64,000 nt of DNA, taken from JAWPMT01 sp965267435 (lineage in GTDB: Bacteria; Bacteroidota; Bacteroidia; Cytophagales; Cyclobacteriaceae). A program made the translations under genes and the position numbers. Positions within the stretch are counted from its first letter, which is position 1. The number at the start of each line of letters is the position of its first letter. This document shows positions 34,520-44,160 of this stretch, piece by piece. Under the pieces are notes generated by a model, which was given only the letters and a program-made list of their open reading frames with translations, made no database searches and was not told where the DNA came from. The stretch covers positions 1,054,001 through 1,118,000 of the forward strand of contig OZ253960.1 in NCBI GenBank assembly GCA_965267435.1, given 5' to 3'.

Positions 34520-35536
34520 ATGATCGAACCTATCGTCTATGCAACCGTGGGAATCTGTTTGCTCCTGGTAGTCATGCTACTGAAAAGCCAGGTCAGGAAT
34601 CTCTACAATGCGCTATTGATCCTGTGGCTATTGGTTACCATGTTCGAGTTGCTGATCACCAATGGTATTTACCAGGGCTCAACCGATCGATATTTCTATT
34701 ACAAGTCGATTGTTGCATTGCTGCATGTGGCCCTGCTCTTTGCCTATCTGAAAGCGCTGGTTGATGAGAAGTGGCGTTGGGGGCTATTGTGGCATTCCCT
34801 TCCTTTTGCACTATTCGCAGTCACCGGATTCCTCGTCGATCAGCGGATGCTGATTGTGGAGTATAGAATAAGTCTAGCCATATTAGCGATCGTTGGCCTG
34901 TATTTGGTAATGAGCATCCGGTTGACGCTGCGGTCTTCTTCACCACGCCTCCGTTTTCTGAGGACTGTGTTGATAATTTATTGCTGCGTATGGGTACTGT
35001 TGGTGGCGGCGAATACGCTGTTCATGGAGTATCGCATGTCTTTGCTGTGGTCTGGCATGCTCAGCTTTGTCGTACTGGTCTGGGTGTTCGTGATCAACAG
35101 TCTTCGTTTGGAAATTTTGCAGGACATCAAAGTGAAGATGAAATACATGAAGTCCGGTATGACCATTGGTAAAGCAAGAAGCTTGAAACGCCAACTGGAA
35201 GAGGTATTGGAAACTGAGAAACCGTACCTGAACGCCAACCTAAAAATTTCCGACCTCAGCCAAAGAATGGGAGTGGCCGAAAACTACATTTCACAGGTCG
35301 TCAATGCCGAGTTTGAGATGTCCTTCAATGATTTCATCAACGGTTATCGGGTCAAAGCTTTCAAGGCCATGACCGCCGATGGCGACAAAAACCATTTGAC
35401 TTTGTTTGGCATTGCAGAGGAATGCGGGTTTCAGTCCAAGTCCACCTTCAACGCCGCTTTCAAGAAGGCCACTGGTATGACACCATCAGAGTATAAGGCC
35501 AAATTGGCGACCGATCCTACAAGATCGGTCGCGTAA
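34520..35536 (+). CDS. multi-pass membrane AraC-family regulator
   Basis: 338 residues. About six or seven hydrophobic helices occupy 1-200, then a linker and a C-terminal AraC domain (about 235-335): LKISDLSQRMGVAENYISQ, FNDFINGYRVKAF, IAEECGFQSKSTFNAAFKKA, TGMTPSEYK. Same plan as the regulators starting at 7813 and 41664 in this window. The last codons lie inside a perfect hairpin. Possibly controls the secreted protein gene downstream. Confidence 0.85.
   Translation: MIEPIVYATVGICLLLVVMLLKSQVRNLYNALLILWLLVTMFELLITNGIYQGSTDRYFYYKSIVALLHVALLFAYLKALVDEKWRWGLLWHSLPFALFAVTGFLVDQRMLIVEYRISLAILAIVGLYLVMSIRLTLRSSSPRLRFLRTVLIIYCCVWVLLVAANTLFMEYRMSLLWSGMLSFVVLVWVFVINSLRLEILQDIKVKMKYMKSGMTIGKARSLKRQLEEVLETEKPYLNANLKISDLSQRMGVAENYISQVVNAEFEMSFNDFINGYRVKAFKAMTADGDKNHLTLFGIAEECGFQSKSTFNAAFKKATGMTPSEYKAKLATDPTRSVA
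35507..35532 (+). terminator. perfect hairpin inside the end of the AraC gene
   Basis: GCGACCGATC (35507-35516) pairs perfectly with GATCGGTCGC (35523-35532) over a six-base loop; the stop codon follows immediately at 35534-35536. No T-run follows, so it may be a factor-assisted terminator or an mRNA-stabilising end. Confidence 0.4.
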
Positions 35537-35601
35537 AAGAGCATTTCGATCTCCCTCGGCGCAACGCAGGCGTACAATAGCCAAAACTTAAAATTTAAGC
35601 T

Positions 35602-36324
35602 ATGATACGATTTGCAATTACCAGCGCTTGTTCCCTTTGTATGATACTGCAATTGGCCGCCCAGGACAACTGGCGGGCAGAGCAAGAGAAGATCATCCGA
35701 CAAAGGATAGATCAATTTGTTTTGGACGTCAACTCAGGAAATGCAGAGGGCTTTGTCGATGCCTTTTCCGATAAGCTCTATTCACCCCAGGTCAAGGATG
35801 GCATCAAGGCATCTGTGACACAGCGTTCCGAAGTCTATGAGATCGATTACGAGATCCATTTAAATGACGTGAAGGTTGACAACAAAATGGCGTACGAGGA
35901 GGGGTGGTTCAGAAGTGTGCTGGTTCCCAAAAAAGGTGGTGAGTCAGTTGTCCAGGAATTTGACTTTTTGGATGTATGGGAGCTGGAAGAGGATGGCCAG
36001 TGGAGAATAGTGAAGGCCATGAAGAAGGAGCGACCCCTGGCGGAGTACAAGACTTCCTCTTCACTGTCCGGGGAGCCTGCCCAAATTGCCGGGGCCTACA
36101 AGACGGCTAAGTTTCCCGTGGACATCAAGGTCACAGCGAGTGATCAGCTTGTACTTATTGTCAACAATGGCTCACCGATCAAACTAAAGAAGAAGTCAGA
36201 CCTTACCTATCTGCTGGAGGGTGTGGCAGGGGCAGAACTGCGATTTGAGATCGGAGACGGTGGATTTGCTGACAAAGCCATCATGAAGCAAGCAACGGGA
36301 GAGGTAGTGGCCAGCCGACTGTAG
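35602..36324 (+). CDS. exported protein with an NTF2/SnoaL-like domain
   Basis: 240 residues with a signal peptide (about 1-20, LQLAAQ). Residues 25-150 resemble an NTF2-like/DUF4440 fold (IDQFVLDVNSGNAEGFVDAF, then a WELEEDGQWRIVKAM ending). The rest is a small beta domain similar to the C-terminal barrels of some serine hydrolases (IAGAYKTAKFPVDIKVTASD). No catalytic residues evident. A short AT-rich inverted repeat, CTTAAA-A-TTTAAG (35587-35599), sits just before the start codon. Confidence 0.55.
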   Translation: MIRFAITSACSLCMILQLAAQDNWRAEQEKIIRQRIDQFVLDVNSGNAEGFVDAFSDKLYSPQVKDGIKASVTQRSEVYEIDYEIHLNDVKVDNKMAYEEGWFRSVLVPKKGGESVVQEFDFLDVWELEEDGQWRIVKAMKKERPLAEYKTSSSLSGEPAQIAGAYKTAKFPVDIKVTASDQLVLIVNNGSPIKLKKKSDLTYLLEGVAGAELRFEIGDGGFADKAIMKQATGEVVASRL

Positions 36325-36476
36325 ATCCCGTAGACCTGCTAATCAGAGTCTGTTAGAGCAATGGTGGACGTAGATGTTGCTCCGAACAAAGATTGGAAGG
36401 TAGGAGCGTAGCGGGATCCAATCCAGCTTTCACTGGTGCAAGGGCATCGGCGGTTCACCGTTCTCTAAAAATGGTG

Positions 36477-37577
36477 CTAATCTAGCAGCAGACTCAGTCG
36501 GTCCCCTTCATCCAGGTATTCCTGCCAGTTCACCAGGCTTTGTGCAGATGCAAAAGCTTGATCTAATGCCTCTGTAGAAGGCTGTAGGTAGTCCATGGTG
36601 ATTTCATATGGTACGCGCCCGGCGATCAATTGATTTTCAAGATCGACGCCCTGGGCCCTTAACATGTGACAGACAATCGCGCCTTGATGGTACGGCCCGC
36701 GGCGGATAAGTCCCTGCCTGAGTGTGGCAGCATCCGTTGCGTTGGCGATAGCATCACGCCATCCATGTGAGGGGTCGTCATTGATTGCTGGAAAGAAGGT
36801 GTCTTTTAAAGAGAAGTGCTCGATGTAGCGGGCTGGCCCCTCAAGGAATTCATGGTATAAGCCCACATTGGCTATGACCTCTTCGGTTGTCGTATCGGTG
36901 GCCAGTATCTGCTGCCAAATTGCTACATAATAGCGGAGGTAGTCATCATACTCCACGTCTTCCACGTCGTAAGCGTCCATCATCAGATCCTGCAGCAAGA
37001 GGTGTAAAGGAATATTGGCGGCAGTGAGCGGGTAATCCTGATCGGAGACAAAACGGTCTCGCATGGTCCAACGCTCAAATTGGTAGATATGGGTCATCTC
37101 GTGCACCAAGATGCCGGGAATCATATTGTAGTCCTGGTCCTTGTAGTCAAAATAAAACCCGGGGACCTGGATGTAGTTTACCGCGAGTTGTGGGACCCCG
37201 CCGACCTCGAAATCGAAGGAGAACAGGCCGCCATTGAGATGATTGAGAGCATCGTCGATCAAGTCGTCCTCCCTGAAAACGACCAAGGGGCCTTCGGTCA
37301 TGATCTCATGGAGATCCTCCGTCGAGACCGTAGGGTTAATTAAGTAGCCTGATTGCTCGCTACTACTGGGATGGTTGATAACCAGATAGTAGGGGTTGGT
37401 CAGCATATGATCATAGCCGGTGAAATAGTCCTCCGCCACAGCCGCGATCTCTGCCACCTTGTCAAGGGCCGTCTGGTCAAACGCATCAATTTCAAAGGGA
37501 GCTTCTGGTTCAGGGGTGGATTCACTGCAAGCTAAGAAGAATAGGGAGGCGAGTATTGCGATGAATGGATGCTTCAT
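36477..37577 (-). CDS. lipoprotein with a zinc-protease-like HExxH motif
   Basis: 366 residues with lipobox Cys17 (FFLACSES). HEMTH at 159-163 (ILVHEMTHIYQFE) is a zincin motif; a likely third ligand lies in EFLEGPARYIEHF about 100 residues later. The rest does not match a protease family I can name. Long acidic surface, several aromatic clusters. Probably a cell-surface metallopeptidase or a structural relative. It converges on the preceding gene. Confidence 0.55.
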   Translation of the reverse strand: MKHPFIAILASLFFLACSESTPEPEAPFEIDAFDQTALDKVAEIAAVAEDYFTGYDHMLTNPYYLVINHPSSSEQSGYLINPTVSTEDLHEIMTEGPLVVFREDDLIDDALNHLNGGLFSFDFEVGGVPQLAVNYIQVPGFYFDYKDQDYNMIPGILVHEMTHIYQFERWTMRDRFVSDQDYPLTAANIPLHLLLQDLMMDAYDVEDVEYDDYLRYYVAIWQQILATDTTTEEVIANVGLYHEFLEGPARYIEHFSLKDTFFPAINDDPSHGWRDAIANATDAATLRQGLIRRGPYHQGAIVCHMLRAQGVDLENQLIAGRVPYEITMDYLQPSTEALDQAFASAQSLVNWQEYLDEGDRLSLLLD

Positions 37578-37819
37578 TTATAGGGCTTTCGGTGTATAAT
37601 TAGTGGCACATACGATCTTTTTCAAACTTAATAGTTCTTGAAGGGATTAAACTAGGGACTTTGAAATACATCGGGTACTCCAATCGAGTTTGGATGTGAA
37701 ATTGGCATCGCTTTCCTGATAATAGGCGGGGAATTAATGAGGCCCCTGGAAGGTCCGCGGGTGGAATTCATTTCAATAGGCATTGAGGCATTACCTTAGT
37801 AAACCTTAAAGCTGACAGA

Positions 37820-38263
37820 ATGAATCTTACTAGAATCACCTTTATCATGGGGCTGTTGCTGATTTTTGGATGCGGCAACAATCCCCCGGGCAATCCTGAA
37901 ATATGGAAGCAGGAAGTCGCCGATACTGAGAAGGCATTCAACGACATGGCCCAGGAGAAGGGATTGGTAGAAGCTTTTGCTCACTTTGCTGCAGAAGACG
38001 GCGTGATCAGGAGGAGTAGAAAGATCGTGAAGGGCAAAGAAGAGATCAGAAAGTGGTATGAAAAGGATGTTCGTCCCAACGAGACGCTCACCTGGAGCCC
38101 GACATTCATCGATGTGAGCAAGTCCGGGGATTTGGCCTACACCTACGGCGACTTCACCTTTACTTCCTACGACTCTTTGGGCAATGAAAAGAAGAACCAA
38201 GGGATCTTTCACACGGTTTGGAAGCGGCAAGCAGATAACACGTGGAGGTTTGTCTGGGATTGA
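37820..38263 (+). CDS. small NTF2-like (DUF4440) lipoprotein
   Basis: 147 residues with lipobox Cys18 (LLIFGCGN). The mature part matches the DUF4440/SnoaL-like pattern: DTEKAFNDMAQEKGLVEAFAHFAAEDG, GKEEIRKWYEK, LAYTYGDFTFT, and TVWKRQADNTWRFVWD at the end. Family members in Bacteroidota often have no known activity. Own 242-base upstream gap. Confidence 0.75.
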   Translation: MNLTRITFIMGLLLIFGCGNNPPGNPEIWKQEVADTEKAFNDMAQEKGLVEAFAHFAAEDGVIRRSRKIVKGKEEIRKWYEKDVRPNETLTWSPTFIDVSKSGDLAYTYGDFTFTSYDSLGNEKKNQGIFHTVWKRQADNTWRFVWD

Positions 38264-38378
38264 TGTGTAGAGAATCACACTGACTGACCTTACGATCCCT
38301 TGAATGTTGGTAGTGTCTGCGTTATGGCTTGGCTGAACTTTTCTAATTTGTGGTTGATCATAAGACCACTTCCGAGTT

Positions 38379-39230
38379 ATGATTGTCGATCACAAGAAAA
38401 TAGCCTACGAAAACAAACTGGTCTTCGAGACGATCGTCGCGGATTCGGAGCACTCGCTGAGTTTCCATCTGGAGGACGAGGCGTACTTCCTTCATGCGCA
38501 ACATGGACATCACACCGCTATTACTCCGTCCGATGTTGCGGAGGTAACGGAAGGAAACCTGGCCTTTGTCGTGGGGGAAAATCTCATCTTGAAGGCCTTC
38601 CCAGGAAAGGATTCGGGTGTTTACCAGGTCACGATCATCCACGTCGATAGGGAAACGGTGCTGGAGGCGTTCGCCAGCAACTTCCCTGAGCTGGGCCCAC
38701 CGGTCGAAGACGAATTCAGCCGTGATATAATTACTGGCAAGCCATGTGTAGTGACCCAAAACTACATTGACGGCATCCTGCTCTATTTCAACAACACGCA
38801 CATCATCACGAAAGAGATCATCGCCCTGAAGATCAAAGAGATACTTTTTCTGTTGTTGAGGTCGAAGAAGGCAGAGCAAGTCGCCGGGTTATTGGAGGAT
38901 TTTGTCAATAGGAATACGACGGGTTTTAAGAATACGGTCGAGAATCACGTGTTCAATGATATTTCATTGGAAGAGCTCGCTCATCTCTGCAACATGAGTC
39001 TCTCCACTTTCAAAAGACATTTCAAGAAGATCTACAACACGACGCCATTGGACTTCCTCATGGAGCGTCGACTTGAGGAGTCCAAAAAGCTACTGGCCAC
39101 GTCCGACCAATCCATCGTCGATATTGCCCTGGGCGCCGGCTTCAAGAACATGAGCCATTACTCACGCAAATTCAAGGAGAAATATGGCATCCCTCCGTCA
39201 AAGTACAAATTGACCCTCTCAGACAAATAG
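38379..39230 (+). CDS. AraC-family transcription regulator (cytoplasmic)
   Basis: 283 residues. A cupin-like sensing half (NLAFVVGENLILKAFPGKDSG) is followed by the double helix-turn-helix (about 180-283): ISLEELAHLCNMSLSTFKRHF, TTPLDFLMERRLEESKKLL, IVDIALGAGFKNMSHYSRKFKEKYGIPPSKYK. Resembles the ExsA-like group that activates nearby genes. The small DUF1330-like gene 90 bases downstream may be a target. Confidence 0.85.
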   Translation: MIVDHKKIAYENKLVFETIVADSEHSLSFHLEDEAYFLHAQHGHHTAITPSDVAEVTEGNLAFVVGENLILKAFPGKDSGVYQVTIIHVDRETVLEAFASNFPELGPPVEDEFSRDIITGKPCVVTQNYIDGILLYFNNTHIITKEIIALKIKEILFLLLRSKKAEQVAGLLEDFVNRNTTGFKNTVENHVFNDISLEELAHLCNMSLSTFKRHFKKIYNTTPLDFLMERRLEESKKLLATSDQSIVDIALGAGFKNMSHYSRKFKEKYGIPPSKYKLTLSDK

Positions 39231-39319
39231 TTGGTCCTCGGGGAGCAGCCCTTCCAATCTCTGATTTCTAACATTGTAATGTCATCAAGTGGAACAAGTC
39301 CACAGGCAGAATTAAAACA

Positions 39320-39634
39320 ATGAACGATATGAATGAGAGTAAACCGGTACTGATGATCAATGCGATCGTCAACAAAGAGCATATGTCCGAGCTGCAGGGT
39401 TATCTGGGCAGTGTCATGAAGATTTTTGGCGAGAACGGAGGCAAGCCAGTTGGGAGGTACAAGACTGCGCAATCCCTTGCAGGGGACGATTCACCTGAGA
39501 TGGTGGCGGTACTAGAGTTTCCTTCTAAGGACAACATCACGACGATGGTGAACGGCTCGGAGTTTAAGGCCCTCGGCGACTTGCGTGCTCGTGTATTCAG
39601 CAAGTTGAACATGATGATTTGCGAAGGCATGTAG
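39320..39634 (+). CDS. DUF1330-like small ferredoxin-fold protein
   Basis: 104 residues, cytoplasmic. The pattern VLMINAIVNKEHMSELQGYL...GKPVGRYKTAQSL...VAVLEFPSKDNITTMVNGSEFKAL fits the alpha/beta-barrel (Dabb-like) DUF1330 family. An alternative ATG lies at codon 4. A strong hairpin follows the stop. Confidence 0.65.
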   Translation: MNDMNESKPVLMINAIVNKEHMSELQGYLGSVMKIFGENGGKPVGRYKTAQSLAGDDSPEMVAVLEFPSKDNITTMVNGSEFKALGDLRARVFSKLNMMICEGM

Positions 39635-39647
39635 GGCCGGAGTAGTC

Positions 39648-39671
39648 GGGCCAGTCGGCAGAGACTGGCCC
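39648..39671. terminator. hairpin between convergent genes
   Basis: GGGCCAGTC (39648-39656) pairs perfectly with GACTGGCCC (39663-39671) over six bases. It lies between the stops of the DUF1330-like gene and the CPBP gene and could end transcription from both sides; there is no T-run. Confidence 0.5.
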
Positions 39672-39679
39672 ATGAAGTA

Positions 39680-40417
39680 CTAATTGCTGGCCATATACAA
39701 TTGGACCAACAGGAAAGTGTCCATGTAGGCATGGGCAATAATCAGGATCCACAGTCGCTTTTTCAGTGTGACATAGCATAACGCCATGGCCAGCCCCATA
39801 AATCCTGTCTGGATCATGCCCATAGGGCCCCAGGTGTAATGTATCAGGCCGAAGATGATCGAGCTCAACACGACTGCCAGTAGGGTTGCGAGTTTGGTCC
39901 CACCACCCAGCTGTGAGATCCTGTTGATCAAGAAGCCACGGTAGACCACTTCTTCTCCAAAGGAGGATACGAGATAGACGCTGGCCAGTGATAGCAGTAG
40001 CCATCCGATATTGTTTCTGAGGTAATCGTATTGGCTAAAGTCGGGACTCGCCGGTATACCGGTGCTGCCAATCGGCAGGAGACCTGCCATGATGAATGCC
40101 ACAGACGCGATGGCGCAGACGATCAGCGACAATCCAAAGATTTTGAGGGCACCTTGTAAGGATACGGAGCGAAACGTCAGCCCTATGTCCGACCATGACT
40201 CGCCACGCAATTTCAATCCTCCCCATATCAGCAGGAGCATGGTGACATTTCCAACGGCAACGACACCCTGACTGCGAAGGGGGTTTTCTCCTATCCAGGA
40301 GGCCATGGTTGCTAAAATCAACGCCGGGGCAAGGAATACGATAAGCAGCTCTGCTAGTTGGAAAATTAAAGCAGGGCGAGCTTTCAATGTGGAAGTGGTT
40401 TCGATGTGTGTTTCCAT
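39680..40417 (-). CDS. CPBP-family intramembrane glutamic protease
   Basis: 245 residues from the ATG at 40417 (a TTG five codons earlier is less likely), with about seven membrane helices. The ABI/CPBP catalytic motifs are present: EExxxR as Glu155-Glu156...Arg160 (FGEEVVYRGFLINRI), a histidine in FGLIHY (His193) and another in IIAHAYMD (His229). Known members process prenylated or membrane proteins or serve in self-immunity. Its neighbour upstream on the same strand is a membrane AraC regulator, which may control it. Confidence 0.88.
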   Translation of the reverse strand: METHIETTSTLKARPALIFQLAELLIVFLAPALILATMASWIGENPLRSQGVVAVGNVTMLLLIWGGLKLRGESWSDIGLTFRSVSLQGALKIFGLSLIVCAIASVAFIMAGLLPIGSTGIPASPDFSQYDYLRNNIGWLLLSLASVYLVSSFGEEVVYRGFLINRISQLGGGTKLATLLAVVLSSIIFGLIHYTWGPMGMIQTGFMGLAMALCYVTLKKRLWILIIAHAYMDTFLLVQLYMASN

Positions 40418-40533
40418 TTTCTTCGATATCAAATGTTTTCATCAAAGGTCCTGGAGGCCATAAAGGAAATCGACCGTTTTCAGGAACACGGACGTTTTTC
40501 TTGGCAAATGTGTCGACGGTAGCCTGGCGCCGT

Positions 40534-41664
40534 CTATGGCATCTTCACACTTTTCTTGAATTCACTTGGCGTCTGGCCGGTCAGCTTCTTGAATTCCTTA
40601 TTGAAGGAGGACTTGCTGTTGAAGCCGGACTGGTACATGGCCTCGATGATCGTGATCTTCTCGTCGGGACCTTGAAGCAGGCGCTGTACTTCTTCACAGC
40701 GATAGGTATTGACGAGATCGAAGAAGCTTTTGCCAAACCCCTGGTTGATCACCTGTGAGAGGGTCTTCGTATTGATGTCCAGTTGCTCCACGAGATCCTG
40801 GCTGGTCAGATCCGGCTGGAGGTAGAGCCTTTCACCTCTTAAAAGCTCTTCTATTTGCGTCTTGTACTCCTCGAGGGCTTCCTCTTTGAGGTTGGATGAG
40901 GCGTACTTTTCCGTTTCCTCCTGGGCAATGCCAGAGAAGATGGCCGGCTGGTTCAATGCCTTGACAAGCACACGGTTGACAAACAGAAAGGAAATGATCA
41001 ATAGCAGGATCAGCGATGAATAGTGAGAGAAGACATCGCCGAATACGGGCACTACGTTGTGTACCAAGGCAAATACAGTGATAGCGGCAAAAGCCTTGAC
41101 CATGAAACTGAGCCACTCGAGGTTGATGGCATCAATGGATGAAAACTTCTCTTTGATCACGGATTGATATTGGAGGATCGTCCGACGACTGAACCACAGG
41201 TAGACGACTATATGCAAATAAGGGACTATTCCAGCTACATAGATCCACGTGGGTAATCCCATCGTATCGACTTTCTCAGTGATGTCCATTTGGGTAGCCG
41301 CATCCAATTGAAGCAAATGATAGGTCAAGTAAACCGTGTAAGCCATGTAGGGCAATAAGTGCGCGATATCCTTCCTCTTAAACTGGAAGTCGCGGTACAC
41401 TACCCCCTGGACGTAGAAGTAGAGTGTCGGGCCATAGAGAAAGAAAAAGCCATCATCCAGAAGGTGTATGAGGGGCCACGGTAACAGGAGACCCATTACT
41501 CTTGCAGTAAAATCAGTCCAGCTAATAGCGAACAATAGAAATACCAGTCCCAGGAGTCTGTTGTTGCGCTTGTTACCTTTCCGATGGGCGAAGAGGTACA
41601 GGGCCACGAAAAAAAGCTGGAAAGCCACCAGCAAGGAAACCAAAGCGCCGAGGTTAAGGCTCAC
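40534..41664 (-). CDS. multi-pass membrane AraC-family regulator
   Basis: 376 residues. About seven membrane helices in the first 230 residues, linker, then an AraC DNA-binding domain (about 275-376) with LTSQDLVEQLDINTKTLSQVIN, FFDLVNTYRCEEVQ, MYQSGFNSKSSFNKEFKKLTGQTPSEFKK. Lies 116 bases upstream of the CPBP gene on the same strand. Function of the membrane part unknown. Confidence 0.85.
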   Translation of the reverse strand: MSLNLGALVSLLVAFQLFFVALYLFAHRKGNKRNNRLLGLVFLLFAISWTDFTARVMGLLLPWPLIHLLDDGFFFLYGPTLYFYVQGVVYRDFQFKRKDIAHLLPYMAYTVYLTYHLLQLDAATQMDITEKVDTMGLPTWIYVAGIVPYLHIVVYLWFSRRTILQYQSVIKEKFSSIDAINLEWLSFMVKAFAAITVFALVHNVVPVFGDVFSHYSSLILLLIISFLFVNRVLVKALNQPAIFSGIAQEETEKYASSNLKEEALEEYKTQIEELLRGERLYLQPDLTSQDLVEQLDINTKTLSQVINQGFGKSFFDLVNTYRCEEVQRLLQGPDEKITIIEAMYQSGFNSKSSFNKEFKKLTGQTPSEFKKSVKMP

Positions 41665-41792
41665 GGCATAAAGCTAGGAATATCTGCGGCGAGTTGGTGC
41701 TATGAGGAAAACAGTCACATCACTTTTTGCTATTGGAGTGGCAACGTCCCACAAGAATTTGATTAGCGTGCCATTATTGGAGGAGTTCTACC

Positions 41793-43733
41793 CTAGTTCG
41801 GAGCGAAGAAGAGTCGGTCGTCATCGCGATATCCCGCATTGTCCTTGTACCAATCTCTGTAAAGGGCATCATTGGATTGGCCCCATGACACGAAATGGTT
41901 ATACCCACGATCAATTCTGGTCTTCTCAAGTGGGTGTCGAAAATTGTGTATGATATCGATTGCCCACGGTACGTTGTCTTCGGAGACATAAGTGATCCCT
42001 TGGGCTATTTCTGTTCGATCCTCTGCTGTGCCGAAAAGCGATTCATTGGCCAGATCTGTTGGCAGCTGGTCTCTAAGGTGAAGTTCCCTTCCACGATCCC
42101 CATTGATGAATATGAATGGGTTGAAAGGAGGACTGGCGACTATCGAGGCCTCGATCGGCTCCGCGAATTCTACCACAATTTCTATCTCACGAGGAGTGAC
42201 ATAGCTTTTGCCTTCATCTGTATTGATGATACTTCCACCGCCAAGTTCTGCAAGGGCATTATCAAAAGCGATAATGACTGGCTGTGACTGACCCTCCTCA
42301 AGTCCTTTACCATCCAGCGACACAATATTGCGGGTGAGTGAAGAGCCGGTTACGGATGCGATTTGGGAAGAATTCATTGGCAGCGCGATGCCGAAGCCGT
42401 TTTGGTAGGAGGCCCCCGCAGCGACGATGACCAAACCGATTCTTAGTCGAACAGCCTGGTTGCTGCTGTTCAGTATCGATATGAAGCGATAGTTGATGAC
42501 CATATCATTGAAGTCATAGTCACCCTTGAGTGGCCAGTGGTCCTCGAAAGCCAGCGTCCCATAGCCAATTTCGGAAGGGGTGAATACATCGAAGGCGACT
42601 TCTGGATCATCGGGATAGTCGTCCAAGGCATCGATGATGCCATCGCTGTCCCTGTCGCTCTGTGAGAGGTCAGCTTCTTCACATTTCCAGGCCGTCAAGT
42701 CATTGATTTTATGGTCATACGTTTTGACAATCCGGTAAGAGCCGTCGTTTTTGTTCATCTCCAGTAGGTTGGAGTTTGCGTCATTCGTTCCCACAAATAT
42801 TCGATCCTGACGATCGATCGCCATCGATGTCAGCTGAAAAGGAAAGTTCTCAGCACTGATTCGGCTCACCGTGGCCACATTGCCATCAAAAGAATCGAAG
42901 CGGTAGAGACCGGAAAAGCAACTGAGGTACAGGGTGCCATCAGATGTGAAGGCGAGGTCACCACCACTCGCTGTATTTTGTATCCCCTGGATCGAGTAGG
43001 AGGCGTCGACCTGGTTCGTACTTGCGTCTACCTTATACATGGTCGTTCCGTTACTCATGTAGAGATAGCCGTCGAGAAAGGCGAGGCGAGGGTAATTGCC
43101 ATTGAATGGGTTCCCATTGAAGGCCACGCTGAAAGTGCCTGCGTCGATATCGTAGGAGTACAGGGTGTTCCCGATATTATAGTAGAGCAGGGCATTGTCC
43201 TGGTCCAGCGCACAGGCGATGGACCCACCTCCCTGCAGATTGGGTAAGGGGGTCTCGACGTAATCGTCATTGGTGATGTCAATACTCCAAAACCCTCCTT
43301 GTGAATTTTCCACGGCGTATAATCTGTCGACACATTCATTGCTGGTTCGACCCTGCGGAACGGTAAAGTTGACCGTTTGCTCAACGCGACCGTCAAGAAT
43401 AACTTGCTGGGTCTGAATGCCGGCGTCCGACGTTTCTTCTACCATAAGATGCGAAAGGTACGTGGGGACAGTTAGATAGGATATTATCTCCTTTCCCGAA
43501 TTACCCAAAGTGGTGAGGTTGAAGGCTTCACCATCCTCAAGGTAATAGACACGATAGCGCGAAGATGATGCTTCCGATGACAGGCGCAAGGTGACCATCC
43601 TGGAGGTGCGGAAGTCGAACCCTTCAGGGAAGGATAGCTGGTCAGATTGGGCACCCTCGGGGGCGATGATATCTTCTTTGGTGGTGACACATGCCAGGCA
43701 CAACAGAAAGAAGAATGGAGAGAAACGGCGCAT
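41793..43733 (-). CDS. LruC-domain surface lipoprotein with a beta-propeller-like middle
   Basis: 646 residues from the ATG at 43733, which begins MRRFSPFFFLLCLACVTT, a lipoprotein signal; the open frame runs 24 codons further upstream without sense. The middle (about 130-370) has repeated strand patterns with YAVENSQGG and LYYNIGNTLYSYDID, like a propeller. A calcium-binding-type DRDSDGIIDALDDYPDD motif precedes the LruC domain (LAFEDHWPLKGDYDFNDMVINYRF). LruC proteins are surface-exposed in Bacteroidota and Leptospira; the partner or ligand is unknown. Confidence 0.85.
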   Translation of the reverse strand: MRRFSPFFFLLCLACVTTKEDIIAPEGAQSDQLSFPEGFDFRTSRMVTLRLSSEASSSRYRVYYLEDGEAFNLTTLGNSGKEIISYLTVPTYLSHLMVEETSDAGIQTQQVILDGRVEQTVNFTVPQGRTSNECVDRLYAVENSQGGFWSIDITNDDYVETPLPNLQGGGSIACALDQDNALLYYNIGNTLYSYDIDAGTFSVAFNGNPFNGNYPRLAFLDGYLYMSNGTTMYKVDASTNQVDASYSIQGIQNTASGGDLAFTSDGTLYLSCFSGLYRFDSFDGNVATVSRISAENFPFQLTSMAIDRQDRIFVGTNDANSNLLEMNKNDGSYRIVKTYDHKINDLTAWKCEEADLSQSDRDSDGIIDALDDYPDDPEVAFDVFTPSEIGYGTLAFEDHWPLKGDYDFNDMVINYRFISILNSSNQAVRLRIGLVIVAAGASYQNGFGIALPMNSSQIASVTGSSLTRNIVSLDGKGLEEGQSQPVIIAFDNALAELGGGSIINTDEGKSYVTPREIEIVVEFAEPIEASIVASPPFNPFIFINGDRGRELHLRDQLPTDLANESLFGTAEDRTEIAQGITYVSEDNVPWAIDIIHNFRHPLEKTRIDRGYNHFVSWGQSNDALYRDWYKDNAGYRDDDRLFFAPN

Positions 43734-44160
43734 CTTTTTTGCCTCAAAGAAGGTTCGGGGTGCTGAATCTGAGCGATGAACACCGTCGGATGGAGGCTTT
43801 TCCATGTCCAGTGGTTGCTGCCTGTTGTCGAATTTGCCAAGTGTTTTTGGTCGAGAGCCGTGGGGTGGAGAGCCCAGGATCTTTAGCGCCCTGCCTGACA
43901 GACTCGGTTGTACTCGCTGCCAACCCCCGTGTTGTTGTGGCGATACGAGTCTGGGGATAGACGTTTGGTTTTATGCTGAATATGCTGTTGGAATTTATCG
44001 TAGTATCTTTCTGATAAAATGCCGTAAGGCTGAAAGAACTACTCGTCCAAATTCTCACTTTGGGTGACCTTTAACCAAGAAGAAATGGATGGCTCAAATT
44101 GATGGCTATCTTGAGCGGCAGGTAGAATTCAGCTAAGCCGAACAAGACGGACAATCGTGC
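43734..44160. other. 427-base intergenic region
   Basis: Separates divergent genes. No credible coding frame. Near its right end lies ATGCCGTAAGGCTG (44019-44032), which is repeated exactly at 46561-46574 before the XRE gene. The rest shows nothing recognisable. Confidence 0.6.

Noticed and set aside
36391..36423. GATTGGA/TCCAATC inverted repeat between convergent genes
   Set aside because: Seven pairs with a 19-base interior and no T-run; too weak to call a terminator.
43804..44067. Small plus-strand frame in the intergenic region before the DUF6090-like gene
   Set aside because: Cys/Arg-rich with no signal, domain or conserved context.
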